This document shows, in pieces, positions 43,886-53,063 of a stretch of DNA of 64,000 bases. Position 1 is the stretch's first letter, and the number at the start of each line of letters is the position of its first letter. The DNA is from Clostridiales bacterium (lineage in GTDB: Bacteria > Bacillota > Clostridia > Saccharofermentanales > Saccharofermentanaceae), in NCBI GenBank assembly GCA_017617995.1, contig JAFZVE010000038.1, forward strand, positions 184,391-248,390. The letters run 5' to 3'. A model generated the notes under the pieces. It had not been told where the DNA came from, searched no databases, and worked only from the letters and a program-made list of their open reading frames with translations. Position numbers and translations under genes: made by a program.

Positions 43886-43931
43886 GTCCCACTCCTGTTC
43901 TTCGCAGTTTCTCCTGCGTGTTCCTTCATAA

Positions 43932-43967
43932 GAAAGAGACTGTCTCAAAACAATGAGGCAGTCCTCT
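43932..43967 (-). terminator. Intrinsic terminator after ftsH
   Basis: AGAGACTG(T)CTCA (43935-43947) pairs with TGAG(G)CAGTCCTCT (43954-43967), with one bulge and one mismatch, and is followed on the minus strand by CTTTCTT. The plus strand is also T-rich after it. Confidence 0.6.
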
Positions 43968-44033
43968 CCTTTTGTTTTCCTACATATCTGATACGCCTCT
44001 TCCGACGCGTATCTTCTGTCTTTTGCCGAAGGC

Positions 44034-46106
44034 TCAATCTTCGCCGGGCTTTTTGTTCTCTCCTTCGTCGCCGAAGAGAAGTCCGTCACCGGATCCGGCC
44101 GATCCACTCAGATCGCCAAAAGAACTGGGCACGAAGTCCTCGGAAGATCCGCTCACTGTGCCGTCCGCCTCACCGGATGCGACGCTGTCCGCACTATTCT
44201 CTCCGCCGGCATTCTCGGAAGCATCCGACTCTGTTTCTGAAGAAGCAGTGAGAGAAACCATGCCCGGATTGTTGTAGATCTCCTCAAACTCGGCGCCTTC
44301 GATCTTCTCTTTCTCGAGGAGGCGATGGGCCACGGCATTGAGGATATCCATCTTTTCGTTGAGGATACGAAGCACATCTGCATAGGCAGCCCGGATGATC
44401 TCACTGATCTCGGAGTCGATCTTCGCTGCGGACTCTTCACTGTATACACGGGTATGACCGTAGCTCTTGCCGATGAAGACCTCATCGTCATCGTCAAAGA
44501 CCACATTCGGGAACTGCTCGCTCATACCGTAGCGGGTGATCATCTCACGGGCGATGCTATTGCAGTGCTGCAGGTCAGACGAAGCACCGGTACTGATCTC
44601 ACCAAGGATGATCTCCTCCGCACCACGACCGCCGAGGGAGATCATGATGTTGTCGATCAGTTGTTTTCTCGTCGTATAGTAGATATCCTCATCCGGCTTG
44701 TGCGCGGTATAACCGCCGGCACCACCGGCCGGGATGATGGAGACACGCTCGACATGATCCGTCTCGGAGACCGTACGCAGGATGATCGCGTGGCCCGCCT
44801 CGTGGAACGCCGTCAGACGCTTCTCCTTGTCGGACATGACGCGGCTCTTCTTCTCCGGTCCGATCATGACCTTGAAGACCGCCTCGGAGACATCCGCCTT
44901 CGAGATCTTCTTCGCATTTCTTCTTGCCGCCAAAAGTGCCGCCTCATTCAGGAGGTTGGCCAGATCGGCACCGGTATAACCGGGCGTGATCTTCGCGATT
45001 TCCTTGAGATCGACATCGTCCTCGAAGGGCTTGTTCTTGGCATGGACTTTGAGGATCTCCGCACGGCCCTTGATGTCCGGACGGGATACCGCGACACGAC
45101 GGTCGAAACGGCCAGGACGCAGGAGCGCCGGATCGAGAATATCGATACGGTTGGTCGCCGCAATAACGATAACGCCCTCATTCGGACCGAAACCGTCCAT
45201 CTCGACGAGGAGCTGGTTGAGTGTCTGCTCGCGCTCATCGTGACCACCGCCCATACCGGCACCACGGTGACGGCCTACGGCATCGATCTCATCGATGAAT
45301 ACGATACAGGGAGAATTCTTCTTGGCATTGTCGAAGAGGTCACGAACACGGCTCGCACCGACACCGACGAACATCTCAACGAAGTCCGAACCGGAGATGG
45401 AGAAGAACGGTACGCCCGCCTCACCGGCCACTGCCTTCGCGAGCAGCGTCTTACCAGTACCCGGAGCACCGTGAAGGAGGATACCCTTCGGGATCTTCGC
45501 GCCGAGCGCCGAGTACTTCTTCGGGTTCTTCAGGAAGTCGACGACCTCGGTGAGCTCTTCCTTCTCTTCATCTGCACCGGCCACATCGGCAAAAGTGACC
45601 TTATTCTTCGACGGGTCGTGGAGCTTGGCCTTACTTCTTCCGAAGTTCATGGCATTCCTTCCGTCGCCTGCATTTCTGGTGAAATTGATCCATACGAAGA
45701 ACACCATCGCCGCGACCATCAGGACGATCATGACACCAGACATGATGGCCGAGACATCAGTCGGCTGCTTGTACTCGAACTTATCGATCGAGCCTTCCGC
45801 CTGCGCTTCCATAAGGATCGTCAGGACATGGTCCTCGGAATCGTACGGGACCTTCTTGCTGACTTCCCTCTTCTTACCGGTCTCGGTATCGAGGTACTTG
45901 AAAGAAAGCGTGTTGCCGTTAAGAACGACATCTTCTTTCATCACTTCCTTGTTCTGGATCATGTTCAGCGCTTCGGAAAGCGAAGTGCTCTTCGCCGTAC
46001 TTCCATTCAGGAAGAAGTAGGACGCCACGATCAGCACCACGATCAGCACCAGATAGAAAGGCAGTCCGCTAAATGACCGCTTCGGTCTTTTTTCTGTTTG
46101 ACTCAT
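44034..46106 (-). CDS. ftsH: ATP-dependent membrane metalloprotease FtsH
   Basis: A 690-residue FtsH. Two membrane helices (about 16-34 and 118-140) flank the extracytoplasmic domain. The AAA+ part has Walker A GAPGTGKT (213-220) and IDEIDAVG Walker B. The zinc protease motif is HEAGH (435-439). It has an unusual Ser/Gly/Glu-rich C-terminal tail (about 625-690). It degrades misfolded membrane proteins and some regulators. Its ATG overlaps the hpt stop (ATGA), with ribosome site GGAGGTG. Confidence 0.97.
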   Translation of the reverse strand: MSQTEKRPKRSFSGLPFYLVLIVVLIVASYFFLNGSTAKSTSLSEALNMIQNKEVMKEDVVLNGNTLSFKYLDTETGKKREVSKKVPYDSEDHVLTILMEAQAEGSIDKFEYKQPTDVSAIMSGVMIVLMVAAMVFFVWINFTRNAGDGRNAMNFGRSKAKLHDPSKNKVTFADVAGADEEKEELTEVVDFLKNPKKYSALGAKIPKGILLHGAPGTGKTLLAKAVAGEAGVPFFSISGSDFVEMFVGVGASRVRDLFDNAKKNSPCIVFIDEIDAVGRHRGAGMGGGHDEREQTLNQLLVEMDGFGPNEGVIVIAATNRIDILDPALLRPGRFDRRVAVSRPDIKGRAEILKVHAKNKPFEDDVDLKEIAKITPGYTGADLANLLNEAALLAARRNAKKISKADVSEAVFKVMIGPEKKSRVMSDKEKRLTAFHEAGHAIILRTVSETDHVERVSIIPAGGAGGYTAHKPDEDIYYTTRKQLIDNIMISLGGRGAEEIILGEISTGASSDLQHCNSIAREMITRYGMSEQFPNVVFDDDDEVFIGKSYGHTRVYSEESAAKIDSEISEIIRAAYADVLRILNEKMDILNAVAHRLLEKEKIEGAEFEEIYNNPGMVSLTASSETESDASENAGGENSADSVASGEADGTVSGSSEDFVPSSFGDLSGSAGSGDGLLFGDEGENKKPGED

Positions 46107-46645
46107 TTGTCACCTCCGTCAACTTCAAGAACACATACATCCGGAAGATTCCTGTACTTCCCGTCAAAATCCAGCCCGTATCCGACGATGAACTCATCCG
46201 GCACCTCGATGCCGATGTAGTCCGCCGTGAAGTCCACCTTGCGGCGGGAGGGCTTGTCAAATGCAGCGACCACCTTGATGCTCCTCGGATTTCTCGAGTA
46301 GAGCTCTCTCTTCAGGCACTGCATCGTGATACCGGAATCAATAATATCTTCCACGATGAGGACATCTCTTCCCGCGATGTCAAAATCAAGATCCTTCTTG
46401 ATACGGACATTTCCGGTCGAGACGGTTCCGCTGTAGTAACTGGACACCTGCATAAAGTCCAGGATCATAGGGCAGGAGATCTGACGGACAAGATCCGCAA
46501 GGAAGACAAAAGCACCCTTGAGGATACCTACAACGACGATTTCTTTTCCTGATCCGGCATAGTCTTCCGAAATCTGCTTACCCAGCCGTTCAACAGCCGC
46601 TCTGATTTCTTCCGCGCTGATCATGGTTCCCGTAACACGTTCCAT
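46103..46645 (-). CDS. hpt: Hypoxanthine phosphoribosyltransferase
   Basis: A 180-residue purine salvage enzyme, converting hypoxanthine and guanine with PRPP into IMP and GMP. The PRPP-binding motif VLIVEDIIDSGIT is clear, along with GILKGAFVFLADL at the N-terminus and PDEFIVGYGLD near the end. Length is normal. It lies between tilS and ftsH, the usual Firmicute order. The start follows AAAGGAGAAC. Confidence 0.96.
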   Translation of the reverse strand: MERVTGTMISAEEIRAAVERLGKQISEDYAGSGKEIVVVGILKGAFVFLADLVRQISCPMILDFMQVSSYYSGTVSTGNVRIKKDLDFDIAGRDVLIVEDIIDSGITMQCLKRELYSRNPRSIKVVAAFDKPSRRKVDFTADYIGIEVPDEFIVGYGLDFDGKYRNLPDVCVLEVDGGDK

Positions 46646-46666
46646 CTGTCCGTTCTCCTTTACTGT

Positions 46667-48274
46667 TTACTTGTTGTCAGATGGAAGGATCTCCAGGCAA
46701 AGGAGAACTTCCCCGTCTTTCTGCTCACTTACTCCGTGATTTCCCGATTCTCTTTCCGTCTTTTCCATGACGGCACCCTCTTGCGAAGTCCGGTAGCGTT
46801 CTTCCGAGACCGCATCCGTAAAGCCTTCGGCATGTGCCGTTCCCGGTATCCAGAGAACTTTTTCCCCATCGGCCGCCAGCACCACCCGGTCACGGTAGCG
46901 CATCGGGATGCCGATCTCGTTCATATACCGGCGAAGCTGCTTGGTGCATCCGCTTCCCGCCCGGGAGAAAGTATCCCCCGCTTTCCGAGTCCGTAATACC
47001 GCACCTTCGAGCGCCGATTCCGGGAAAAACCACGTCAGATTATTATATATCAACGGCGTTCTTTTCTCAATGCGGCGTAATCGGATTTGGGCAAATCTTT
47101 GAGAAAAATTAACCTTTTTTCCGTCATCTTGCTCTGCAAGAAGGTCATAGATCTCGTCCCATCGCAGATCCCGCAAAGAGACTTCTTGAAGATGTGTCCC
47201 CTCCGGCGTCAGAAAGCCTGCGCCATCGACATATCCGCCTTCTTTTGCCGGGGCACCTTCCCCCACAGGCAGAAACCGGAAATATCCGCGTTCTTTGTCC
47301 GCCGTCCGCCGTCCGGGAAGATCGAGATGGCCTCTTCCAACAACGGTTTCAGTAAGATTCAATATCGCATCCCAGTGGCACTCTTCGATATCCACGACAT
47401 CGCCCCACGTCCGGATCGCCAGGAGCCGGAGCACCCTTCTTCGGAGCGGGCGCGCCATCGCCGCAAGTTCCTCCACGGGCACCGCCGGGCCGTCCATCGA
47501 TGATTGCATATCTGAACCACTCTTCTCAAGGGCTTCTTCGAGTTTTTCTTCTGCCAGTCCGTCCAGCCAAGCACTCTCCTCCGAGACTCTCTCAGCCAGA
47601 CCTGTCAGTGCAGAAACGGGATCTCTCCCCGTCCCGTCCGAGATCCGGGGGAAGACTTCGTGCCGCCAGAAGTTCCGGTCATAGGAGGGATCATCGTTCG
47701 TGATATCGTGGCAATACGGGATGCCTTCTGATGTGGCCCAATCACAGATCTCCGACTTATGGAGACACAGGAACGGATGGATGATGTTCCCGTTTCTCGG
47801 GCGGATCCCACAGAGTCCCTCCATGCCGGCACCGCGGAAGATATGCATCGCGACACTCTCCGCCTGGTCCTCCAGATGGTGGGCTACTGCGATGACGCCC
47901 TTCTCTCCTGCGATTTCCCGGAAGAACGCATACCGCTCGAGCCGTCCGGCGGTCTCGAGACTGAGTCCCTGCTCTTTCGCGATCTCAGGGATGCGGACAT
48001 GCTTCACAAAGAAAGGAATACCGAGGCTTTGGCAGAAGTCCTCGACGGTCTTTTCATCGTGATCGGCTTCCTCCCGGATCCCGTGATTGACATGCGCGCA
48101 CACGATCTTCGTGTCCGGGTATTTCCTTGCGCAAATATCCTTCAGAACGAACAGAAGCGCCATAGAATCGGCGCCTCCGGATACACCGGTCACCAGAAGT
48201 TCTGCCGGCAACAATCGGTGTTTCTCAATATAGTTTTCAACCACAGCGATCAGATCTGCCACGGTATTACACAT
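46667..48274 (-). CDS. tilS: tRNA(Ile)-lysidine synthase
   Basis: A 535-residue TilS. The PP-loop SGGADS (about residue 32) and the HVNHGIREEAD and AHHLEDQAE motifs identify it. It changes C34 of tRNA-Ile (CAU) to lysidine so AUA is read as Ile, and is essential. It is longer than the usual 430-470 residues, mainly from insertions in the middle and C-terminal part (about 240-400). The start at 48274 overlaps the end of dnaB; in-frame extensions to 48397 lie in dnaB and are not used. Confidence 0.94.
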   Translation of the reverse strand: MCNTVADLIAVVENYIEKHRLLPAELLVTGVSGGADSMALLFVLKDICARKYPDTKIVCAHVNHGIREEADHDEKTVEDFCQSLGIPFFVKHVRIPEIAKEQGLSLETAGRLERYAFFREIAGEKGVIAVAHHLEDQAESVAMHIFRGAGMEGLCGIRPRNGNIIHPFLCLHKSEICDWATSEGIPYCHDITNDDPSYDRNFWRHEVFPRISDGTGRDPVSALTGLAERVSEESAWLDGLAEEKLEEALEKSGSDMQSSMDGPAVPVEELAAMARPLRRRVLRLLAIRTWGDVVDIEECHWDAILNLTETVVGRGHLDLPGRRTADKERGYFRFLPVGEGAPAKEGGYVDGAGFLTPEGTHLQEVSLRDLRWDEIYDLLAEQDDGKKVNFSQRFAQIRLRRIEKRTPLIYNNLTWFFPESALEGAVLRTRKAGDTFSRAGSGCTKQLRRYMNEIGIPMRYRDRVVLAADGEKVLWIPGTAHAEGFTDAVSEERYRTSQEGAVMEKTERESGNHGVSEQKDGEVLLCLEILPSDNK

Positions 48275-50240
48275 CCTCATCCCCGGAATCACCCGGCTCA
48301 TCGTACCAGCTTCCCTCATCGGGCTCGTCCGGTTCGTAGTCGTCATCGTCGTTCTCTTCAGTCGAAGTATTCCACGGCATGCTCTCCATCGGGGCAAAAC
48401 CCATCTCAGACTCTTCCTCAGTCACGCCGCCCTGCATATCCGGCACATACGGCATGTCACTGTCCGAAGGAGCCGGGATCTCATATTCATCCGAAGGAGC
48501 AGGAATCCCGAAATCATCAGATCCTATCCCTTCCTCAGGTGGTACGGCCGTTCCGGCAGTCGGAGAAAGCATCTCCCGGGGTACCGATGTGCCCGAATCG
48601 GAAGAACCGGAACCCTGTACAAGCTCGGCACCGATCGGCTCAAGCCCCATTGATTCGAGGAAGGCATCCGGTTCATAGCTGACCGGTTCGGAAACTCCCG
48701 CTCCGACCGGAGCCTGCGGCACGGCCGCAACCGGATTTTCAAAGAGCTCCTCCGGCACCTCCACGGAGCGCATCGCGCTCTCCGGCGGTGCATCGTCATC
48801 TGTCGGAGTCCTCGGGGCATTGGGATTCGGTTTATCCTTCTCGAAGAATACGGTACGAGATCCGTTCCAGGACAGGAATATCGTCTTCGTCGGACCCTGA
48901 CGGTTCTTCGCGACGATGATCTCCGCCTTCTGGATCTCTTCTTCGTCTATTTTCTTCTTAAACTTGGACTTCTCGTTCGTCTCGCCATCTTCGTCTTCAT
49001 CCACTTCTTCCTTACGCTTATAGTAGTCGGGACGGTGGATAAACATAACCATATCGGCGTCCTGCTCGATCGCACCGGAGTCACGAAGATCCGACAGCAT
49101 CGGGCGGTGGTCATCACGCTTCTCCGATTCACGCGACAGCTGCGCCAGCGCGATGATCGGGACCTTCAGTTCCTTGGCCATGAGCTTCAGGGCACGGGAG
49201 ATCTCCGACACCTCCTGCTGACGCGAGGCATTGCTTCTCGTCGTCACCGGAGACATCAGCTGCAGGTAGTCGATGCAGATCAGACCCAGCGGTCGGCCGA
49301 GCTGGTTTTGCAGTTCGCGGCACTGCGTCAGGATCTCCGCGGAATTCAGACCGGACTGTTCGTTGATGTACAGCTCCGTGTTTTTGAACATGCCCATCGC
49401 CGCGCTGATGCGGGAAAGCATATCCGAATCCGGCTTCTTATTACTCTGCAGTACCGAGATCGGCAGATCTCCTCGCGAAGCCAGGATACGGTTGGCGATC
49501 TCGAGCGCATTCATCTCGAGACTGAAGAAAGCTACCGGTACTTTTTCCAGGAGCGCGACATTTACGGCGATGTTGATCACGAACGCCGACTTACCCATAG
49601 AAGGACGGGCCGCCACGATCGACAGTGTACCGGGACGGAATCCGTTCGTTACATAGTCCAGCATCGCGAAGTGGCTCATCACGGCCTTTTCCTGTTTATT
49701 GTTGAAGAAACGCTCTTTACTAAGATCAAAGATATCCTGGATTTTCACCAGCGACGTCTCGGAAGAGCTCTGGCCGCGGAGTTCCGCAAGACGGGAGATC
49801 GCCACCTCGAGGAGATTGGCCGGATCGGACTCTCCTTCATAGGTCTGACGTGTCACTTCTTCCATCGTCCGGATCAGGCGGCGGCTCATGGCCTTCTGCT
49901 TCACGATTCGGACATAGTCGGTGAGATTCGATACCAGTGCATGGGCATCCGTAATGGAGCTGAGATACTCCATTCCGCCGATCTTCTCCAGATCTCCCTG
50001 CTTGCGAAGGGCATCGCCGACCGTGATCAGATCGACTGTCTTCGACTGGGAATAGAGCGTATAGATCGTCTGGTAGATCTTCTGGTGTGCGCCTTCATAG
50101 AAGTCATCCGCCAGCAGATACCCGGTAACGAGCTCGAGCTTCTCGGGTGCCTCCATGCAGCAGCAGAGCACAGCGATCTCCGCCTCCTTATTCTGGGGCG
50201 GTACACGCATCAGAAGTGATTTTCCCCTCTCATCAGCCAT
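48267..50240 (-). CDS. dnaB: Replicative DNA helicase DnaB with long acidic C-terminal tail
   Basis: A 657-residue DnaB (usual length 440-470). The N-terminal primase-interacting domain is about 10-110. The RecA-like domain has Walker A RPSMGKSA (212-219) and Walker B ICIDYLQL (321-328); DHRPMLSDLRDSGAIEQDAD is also diagnostic. A charged insert (about 410-432, VDEDEDGETNEKSKF) interrupts the domain. From 471 to the end runs a disordered tail of about 187 residues, rich in Pro, Glu, Asp and Ser, ending in a nearly all-acidic stretch. It unwinds DNA at the replication fork. It follows rplI by 7 bases. Confidence 0.96.
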   Translation of the reverse strand: MADERGKSLLMRVPPQNKEAEIAVLCCCMEAPEKLELVTGYLLADDFYEGAHQKIYQTIYTLYSQSKTVDLITVGDALRKQGDLEKIGGMEYLSSITDAHALVSNLTDYVRIVKQKAMSRRLIRTMEEVTRQTYEGESDPANLLEVAISRLAELRGQSSSETSLVKIQDIFDLSKERFFNNKQEKAVMSHFAMLDYVTNGFRPGTLSIVAARPSMGKSAFVINIAVNVALLEKVPVAFFSLEMNALEIANRILASRGDLPISVLQSNKKPDSDMLSRISAAMGMFKNTELYINEQSGLNSAEILTQCRELQNQLGRPLGLICIDYLQLMSPVTTRSNASRQQEVSEISRALKLMAKELKVPIIALAQLSRESEKRDDHRPMLSDLRDSGAIEQDADMVMFIHRPDYYKRKEEVDEDEDGETNEKSKFKKKIDEEEIQKAEIIVAKNRQGPTKTIFLSWNGSRTVFFEKDKPNPNAPRTPTDDDAPPESAMRSVEVPEELFENPVAAVPQAPVGAGVSEPVSYEPDAFLESMGLEPIGAELVQGSGSSDSGTSVPREMLSPTAGTAVPPEEGIGSDDFGIPAPSDEYEIPAPSDSDMPYVPDMQGGVTEEESEMGFAPMESMPWNTSTEENDDDDYEPDEPDEGSWYDEPGDSGDEDV

Positions 50241-50247
50241 TTGCTAC

Positions 50248-50694
50248 TTACTCCTCAGGCACGACCTCGACATTCACCTTCACGCTGACCTTCGTGTGCA
50301 GCTTCGCCGTCACCTCATAGGTACCGCAGGACTTGATCGGGTTCTTGATGGTAACATTCTTCTTATCTACCGCGAATCCGGCCTTCTGGATAGCATCCGC
50401 CACGTCCATCGCCGTTACGGCACCGTAAAGACGTCCGCCCTCACCTGTCTTGACCGCAAGCTTCACGGTCTGTCCGTCGAGCTTCTTGCCGTTCGCGATC
50501 GCTTCCTCGAGTTCTCTTCTGGCGTGTTCCGCCTCCGAGCCCTTCTTGAGCTTATTCTTGTTCATATTATCCGCTGTCGCTTCACACGCCAGCTTCTTCT
50601 TCAGAAGGAAGTTTCTGGCATATCCGTCCGACACCTCAACGACATCGTCCTTCTTGCCTACACCTTTGACATCCGCCAGTAAGATACACTTCAT
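50248..50694 (-). CDS. rplI: 50S ribosomal protein L9
   Basis: A 148-residue L9. The N-terminal motif [25 protein letters not shown] is characteristic, followed by the long helix ([19 protein letters not shown]) and the C-terminal domain. The start at 50694 follows GGAGGAAC; the longer in-frame reading to 50988 passes through the rpsR gene and has no ribosome site. There are about 160 bases between rpsR and this gene, with A/T-rich DNA but no clear promoter. Confidence 0.96.
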   Translation of the reverse strand: MKCILLADVKGVGKKDDVVEVSDGYARNFLLKKKLACEATADNMNKNKLKKGSEAEHARRELEEAIANGKKLDGQTVKLAVKTGEGGRLYGAVTAMDVADAIQKAGFAVDKKNVTIKNPIKSCGTYEVTAKLHTKVSVKVNVEVVPEE

Positions 50695-50858
50695 TTTCTG
50701 TTCCTCCAGAGAAAAAAATCGAGCACCCGCATTTGTGATGCGGATGCTCAATATTATAACCGTTTCAAGCCATATTGTAAACGAGATTCCGACGCCGATT
50801 CTTCGCGGTGAATATCCCGAAAAGCCTGCGCGCGCCTCGTTTACGGCGCACAGAAGAA

Positions 50859-51134
50859 TTACTCTGCTACGAACGGCAGAAGAGCGACATGTCTTGCACG
50901 CTTGATCGCGATCGTCAGTTCTCTCTGATGCTTCGCGCAGGTACCTGTCATACGCTTCGGCAGAATCTTGCCGCGCTCGGAGACGCACTTCTTCAGACGA
51001 GCCTGATCCTTGTAGTCGATTGTCTCGATCTTATCAGCGCAGAAAGCACATACCTTTCTTCTGGAACGTCTCTGCTTCATACCACGGTCGCCAAACTCAC
51101 GTGCCGGCGCCTTGGGTGCTCTATTTTCAGCCAT
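50859..51134 (-). CDS. rpsR: 30S ribosomal protein S18
   Basis: A 91-residue S18. It contains [44 protein letters not shown] in the typical order. It has two CxxC-like cysteine sets (CAFC, C50, C65), so this is a zinc-binding form of S18. S18 forms a pair with S6 in the ribosome; the gene for S6 is two genes upstream. Ribosome site AAAGGAG. Confidence 0.97.
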   Translation of the reverse strand: MAENRAPKAPAREFGDRGMKQRRSRRKVCAFCADKIETIDYKDQARLKKCVSERGKILPKRMTGTCAKHQRELTIAIKRARHVALLPFVAE

Positions 51135-51154
51135 TTTACATAACTCCTTTCGAA

Positions 51155-51643
51155 TTAATATGCCATCACATCAAAAGGAAGCTGGGCATTGTCATCCGAA
51201 TCCATGGACGGCTCAAAGCCGGGGTCGATCTGCTGGGCTTGCGGCGGTGTGGGCGGTGTCTGTGCAACCGTGGTTGCCGTAGACGTGCTCGGAGCCGGAG
51301 CCTGTGAATAAGAGCCCTGAGAATCAGACTTCGTATCAACGAACTCGATCTCGTCCACCATGACTTCCGTCACATAACGCTTCTGACCATTCTGGTCATC
51401 GTACGATCTGTTCTGGATCGATCCGATGATGGAGATTCTGGATCCCTTGTGGAAGTACTTCCCGAGGAGATCCGCCTGCTGGCGCCATGCCACGCAGTTG
51501 ATGAAGTCCGTCACCTTCTCGCCATTCTGGCTCTTGAACTTCCTGTCGCAAGCTACGGCAAACGAGCATACCGAGACGCCGTTACCTGTCTGCTTCACTT
51601 CAGGATCCTTCGTTAATCTACCCAATAAAATTACTTTGTTCAT
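51155..51643 (-). CDS. ssb: Single-stranded DNA-binding protein
   Basis: A 162-residue SSB. The OB-fold (1-105) starts [20 protein letters not shown] Ser/Pro/Gln linker follows, and the conserved acidic tip ends [13 protein letters not shown] (the usual DDDLPF is slightly altered and not quite at the C-terminus). It covers single-stranded DNA during replication and repair. It lies between rpsF and rpsR as is usual in Firmicutes. Ribosome site AAGGAAGTGGC. Confidence 0.96.
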   Translation of the reverse strand: MNKVILLGRLTKDPEVKQTGNGVSVCSFAVACDRKFKSQNGEKVTDFINCVAWRQQADLLGKYFHKGSRISIIGSIQNRSYDDQNGQKRYVTEVMVDEIEFVDTKSDSQGSYSQAPAPSTSTATTVAQTPPTPPQAQQIDPGFEPSMDSDDNAQLPFDVMAY

Positions 51644-51666
51644 AATGCCACTTCCTTCTTACGCAA

Positions 51667-51954
51667 TTACTCCTCAATGCGGATAACGAGGAAACGCAGT
51701 ACGCCTTCTGTGATCTTCAGTACACGCTCGATCTCCTTCGGGAAATCCGCGTCAGACGTGAAGTTGAACAGAAGATAGAACCCGTCCTTCTGATCGTCGA
51801 TCTCGTAAGCCATACGCTTCATGCCAAGTGTCTCCAGCGAGTCAACTGTCGCACCGGATTCGATCTTAGCCTTGATTGCGTCGGTCGTCGAAGCAATACC
51901 TTCGTCACCGAGAGCGGGACTCAGAACAACCATCATCTCATACTTGTTCGCCAT
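51667..51954 (-). CDS. rpsF: 30S ribosomal protein S6
   Basis: A 95-residue S6, starting MANKYEMMVVLSPALGDEGI and ending with LKITEGVLRFLVIRIEE. It is the first gene of the operon. The start at 51954 follows GGAGGAGGTG; the extension to 52023 passes through the leader hairpin. The S6:S18 complex is known in many bacteria to bind the rpsF leader and repress the operon. Confidence 0.96.
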   Translation of the reverse strand: MANKYEMMVVLSPALGDEGIASTTDAIKAKIESGATVDSLETLGMKRMAYEIDDQKDGFYLLFNFTSDADFPKEIERVLKITEGVLRFLVIRIEE

Positions 51955-51961
51955 GATTTTT

Positions 51962-52015
51962 TCACCTCCTCCTGGTCTAGAACGGCTCTCATACCTATTT
52001 CGATGAGAGCGAGGA
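51962..52015 (-). promoter_or_regulatory. rpsF leader hairpin, candidate S6:S18-binding motif
   Basis: On the minus strand GCTCTCAT (52003-52010) pairs with ATGAGAGC (51985-51992), an 8-bp perfect stem followed by CCG (51983-51985). TCCTC just before it can pair with the GAGGA of the ribosome site, which would hide it. The CCG next to a stem is a feature of S6:S18 motifs, but I have not aligned it to the known model. Confidence 0.5.
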
Positions 52016-52067
52016 TCATTCATCGCATAAATATACTATGCTCTCTGCATCCTTTGCAGCGTGAGAT

Positions 52068-52096
52068 AGCATATCACAAGTATAAAGGACGGTCAA
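52068..52096 (-). promoter_or_regulatory. Promoter of the rpsF-ssb-rpsR-rplI-dnaB operon
   Basis: TTGACC (52091-52096) and TATGCT (52068-52073) with a 17-base spacer, about 105 bases upstream of the rpsF start codon. Confidence 0.8.
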
Positions 52097-52364
52097 GTCC
52101 CGTTTTCATGACAGGCGCTCAGGCACCGCTTCCCCCACATGAGAACACAAATCATATCACGTTATCCGCCCAGAGGGCAGAAAATAATAAACTCTCATCC
52201 GATCCTTCCCAGCCCCATCCAATATGGCCGAAGGATCATCCGACACTCATATTATATCCCCCTCCCCTACCCTTGGCTATATGATATATCCGACAGTCCG
52301 AGCGATTTTGGCGAATTGCCACAACTTTTCTTCCCGCTCGCAGGAAGTACTTTCCCTGCACAAC
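52097..52364. other. Intergenic DNA between rpsF and bioY
   Basis: No gene, RNA or repeat is supported in this stretch. It is rich in C and T on the plus strand and contains only short reading frames without ribosome sites. Confidence 0.5.
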
Positions 52365-52418
52365 TTGTTAACCATATCGCAAAACAAGGTTGACAGTACA
52401 CCCCCCCTGTGCTACATT
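52365..52418 (+). promoter_or_regulatory. bioY promoter with BirA operator
   Basis: TTGTTAACC (52365-52373) and GGTTGACAG (52388-52396) face each other with 14 bases between, matching the BirA box pattern TTGTTAACC-N14/15-GGTTAACAA. TTGACA (52390-52395) of the second half is also the -35 of a promoter whose -10 is TACATT (52413-52418), 17 bases away. BirA bound with biotinyl-AMP would block it. Confidence 0.85.
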
Positions 52419-52453
52419 TTTGGAAGTCACAAAGAAGAAAACGGAGATCCTCA

Positions 52454-53050
52454 ATGGCTCAACAAGAATCCGCCACAAATGAGAATAGAAGAAGGAATCG
52501 TAACACGTCGCTCGATCTCGCTTATATCGCGATCGGCGCAGCCCTCATCACGATCTGCTCCTGGATCAGCATCCCGATGGCCGTCCCCTTCACGCTTCAG
52601 ACCTTTGCCGTCTTCACGGTGCTTCTGCTCCTCGGCGGCCGCCGCGGAATCATGTCCATCCTGACCTACATCCTTATGGGTGCGATCGGTCTTCCCGTAT
52701 TCTCGGGATTTGCTGGCGGCGCTGGCGTCCTTCTCGGCAAGACCGGCGGATACATCCTCGGTTTCCTGTTCACCGCGATAATATACTTATTTTCTACTTC
52801 GTGTTTCCGGACATCCCCGAGCCACAACAAACTCCGCACCACCATCGAGATCCTCGCCCTCGTACTCGGCCTGCTCGTATGCTATGGATTTGGCACCGCG
52901 TGGTTCATGTACATCTACATGCGCGACACCGGTTCGGTCGGACTTGTCACCGTCCTGTCCTGGTGCGTCATCCCCTTCATCCTCCCGGACCTTCTCAAAA
53001 TGGCGCTCGCCTTCATCATCGCACACCGCGTCCGCCCGATTATCAAGTAA
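52454..53050 (+). CDS. bioY: Biotin transporter BioY
   Basis: A 198-residue BioY, the substrate-binding membrane subunit of biotin ECF transporters, with six predicted helices. Family motifs include SIPMAVPFTLQTFAVF, where the Pro-Phe-Thr-Leu-Gln is typical, and the GKTGGYILGF segment. No ECF ATPase or T subunit is nearby, so it either shares the common EcfAAT module or works alone. The start at 52454 follows GGAGATCCTCA; a longer frame to 52409 includes the promoter. No biotin synthesis genes are visible, consistent with dependence on uptake. Confidence 0.93.
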   Translation: MAQQESATNENRRRNRNTSLDLAYIAIGAALITICSWISIPMAVPFTLQTFAVFTVLLLLGGRRGIMSILTYILMGAIGLPVFSGFAGGAGVLLGKTGGYILGFLFTAIIYLFSTSCFRTSPSHNKLRTTIEILALVLGLLVCYGFGTAWFMYIYMRDTGSVGLVTVLSWCVIPFILPDLLKMALAFIIAHRVRPIIK

Positions 53051-53063
53051 CAGCGCGAATTAA

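Noticed and set aside
48275..48397. Longer TilS starting within dnaB
   Set aside because: The extra residues are the out-of-frame reading of the dnaB tail and have no ribosome site.
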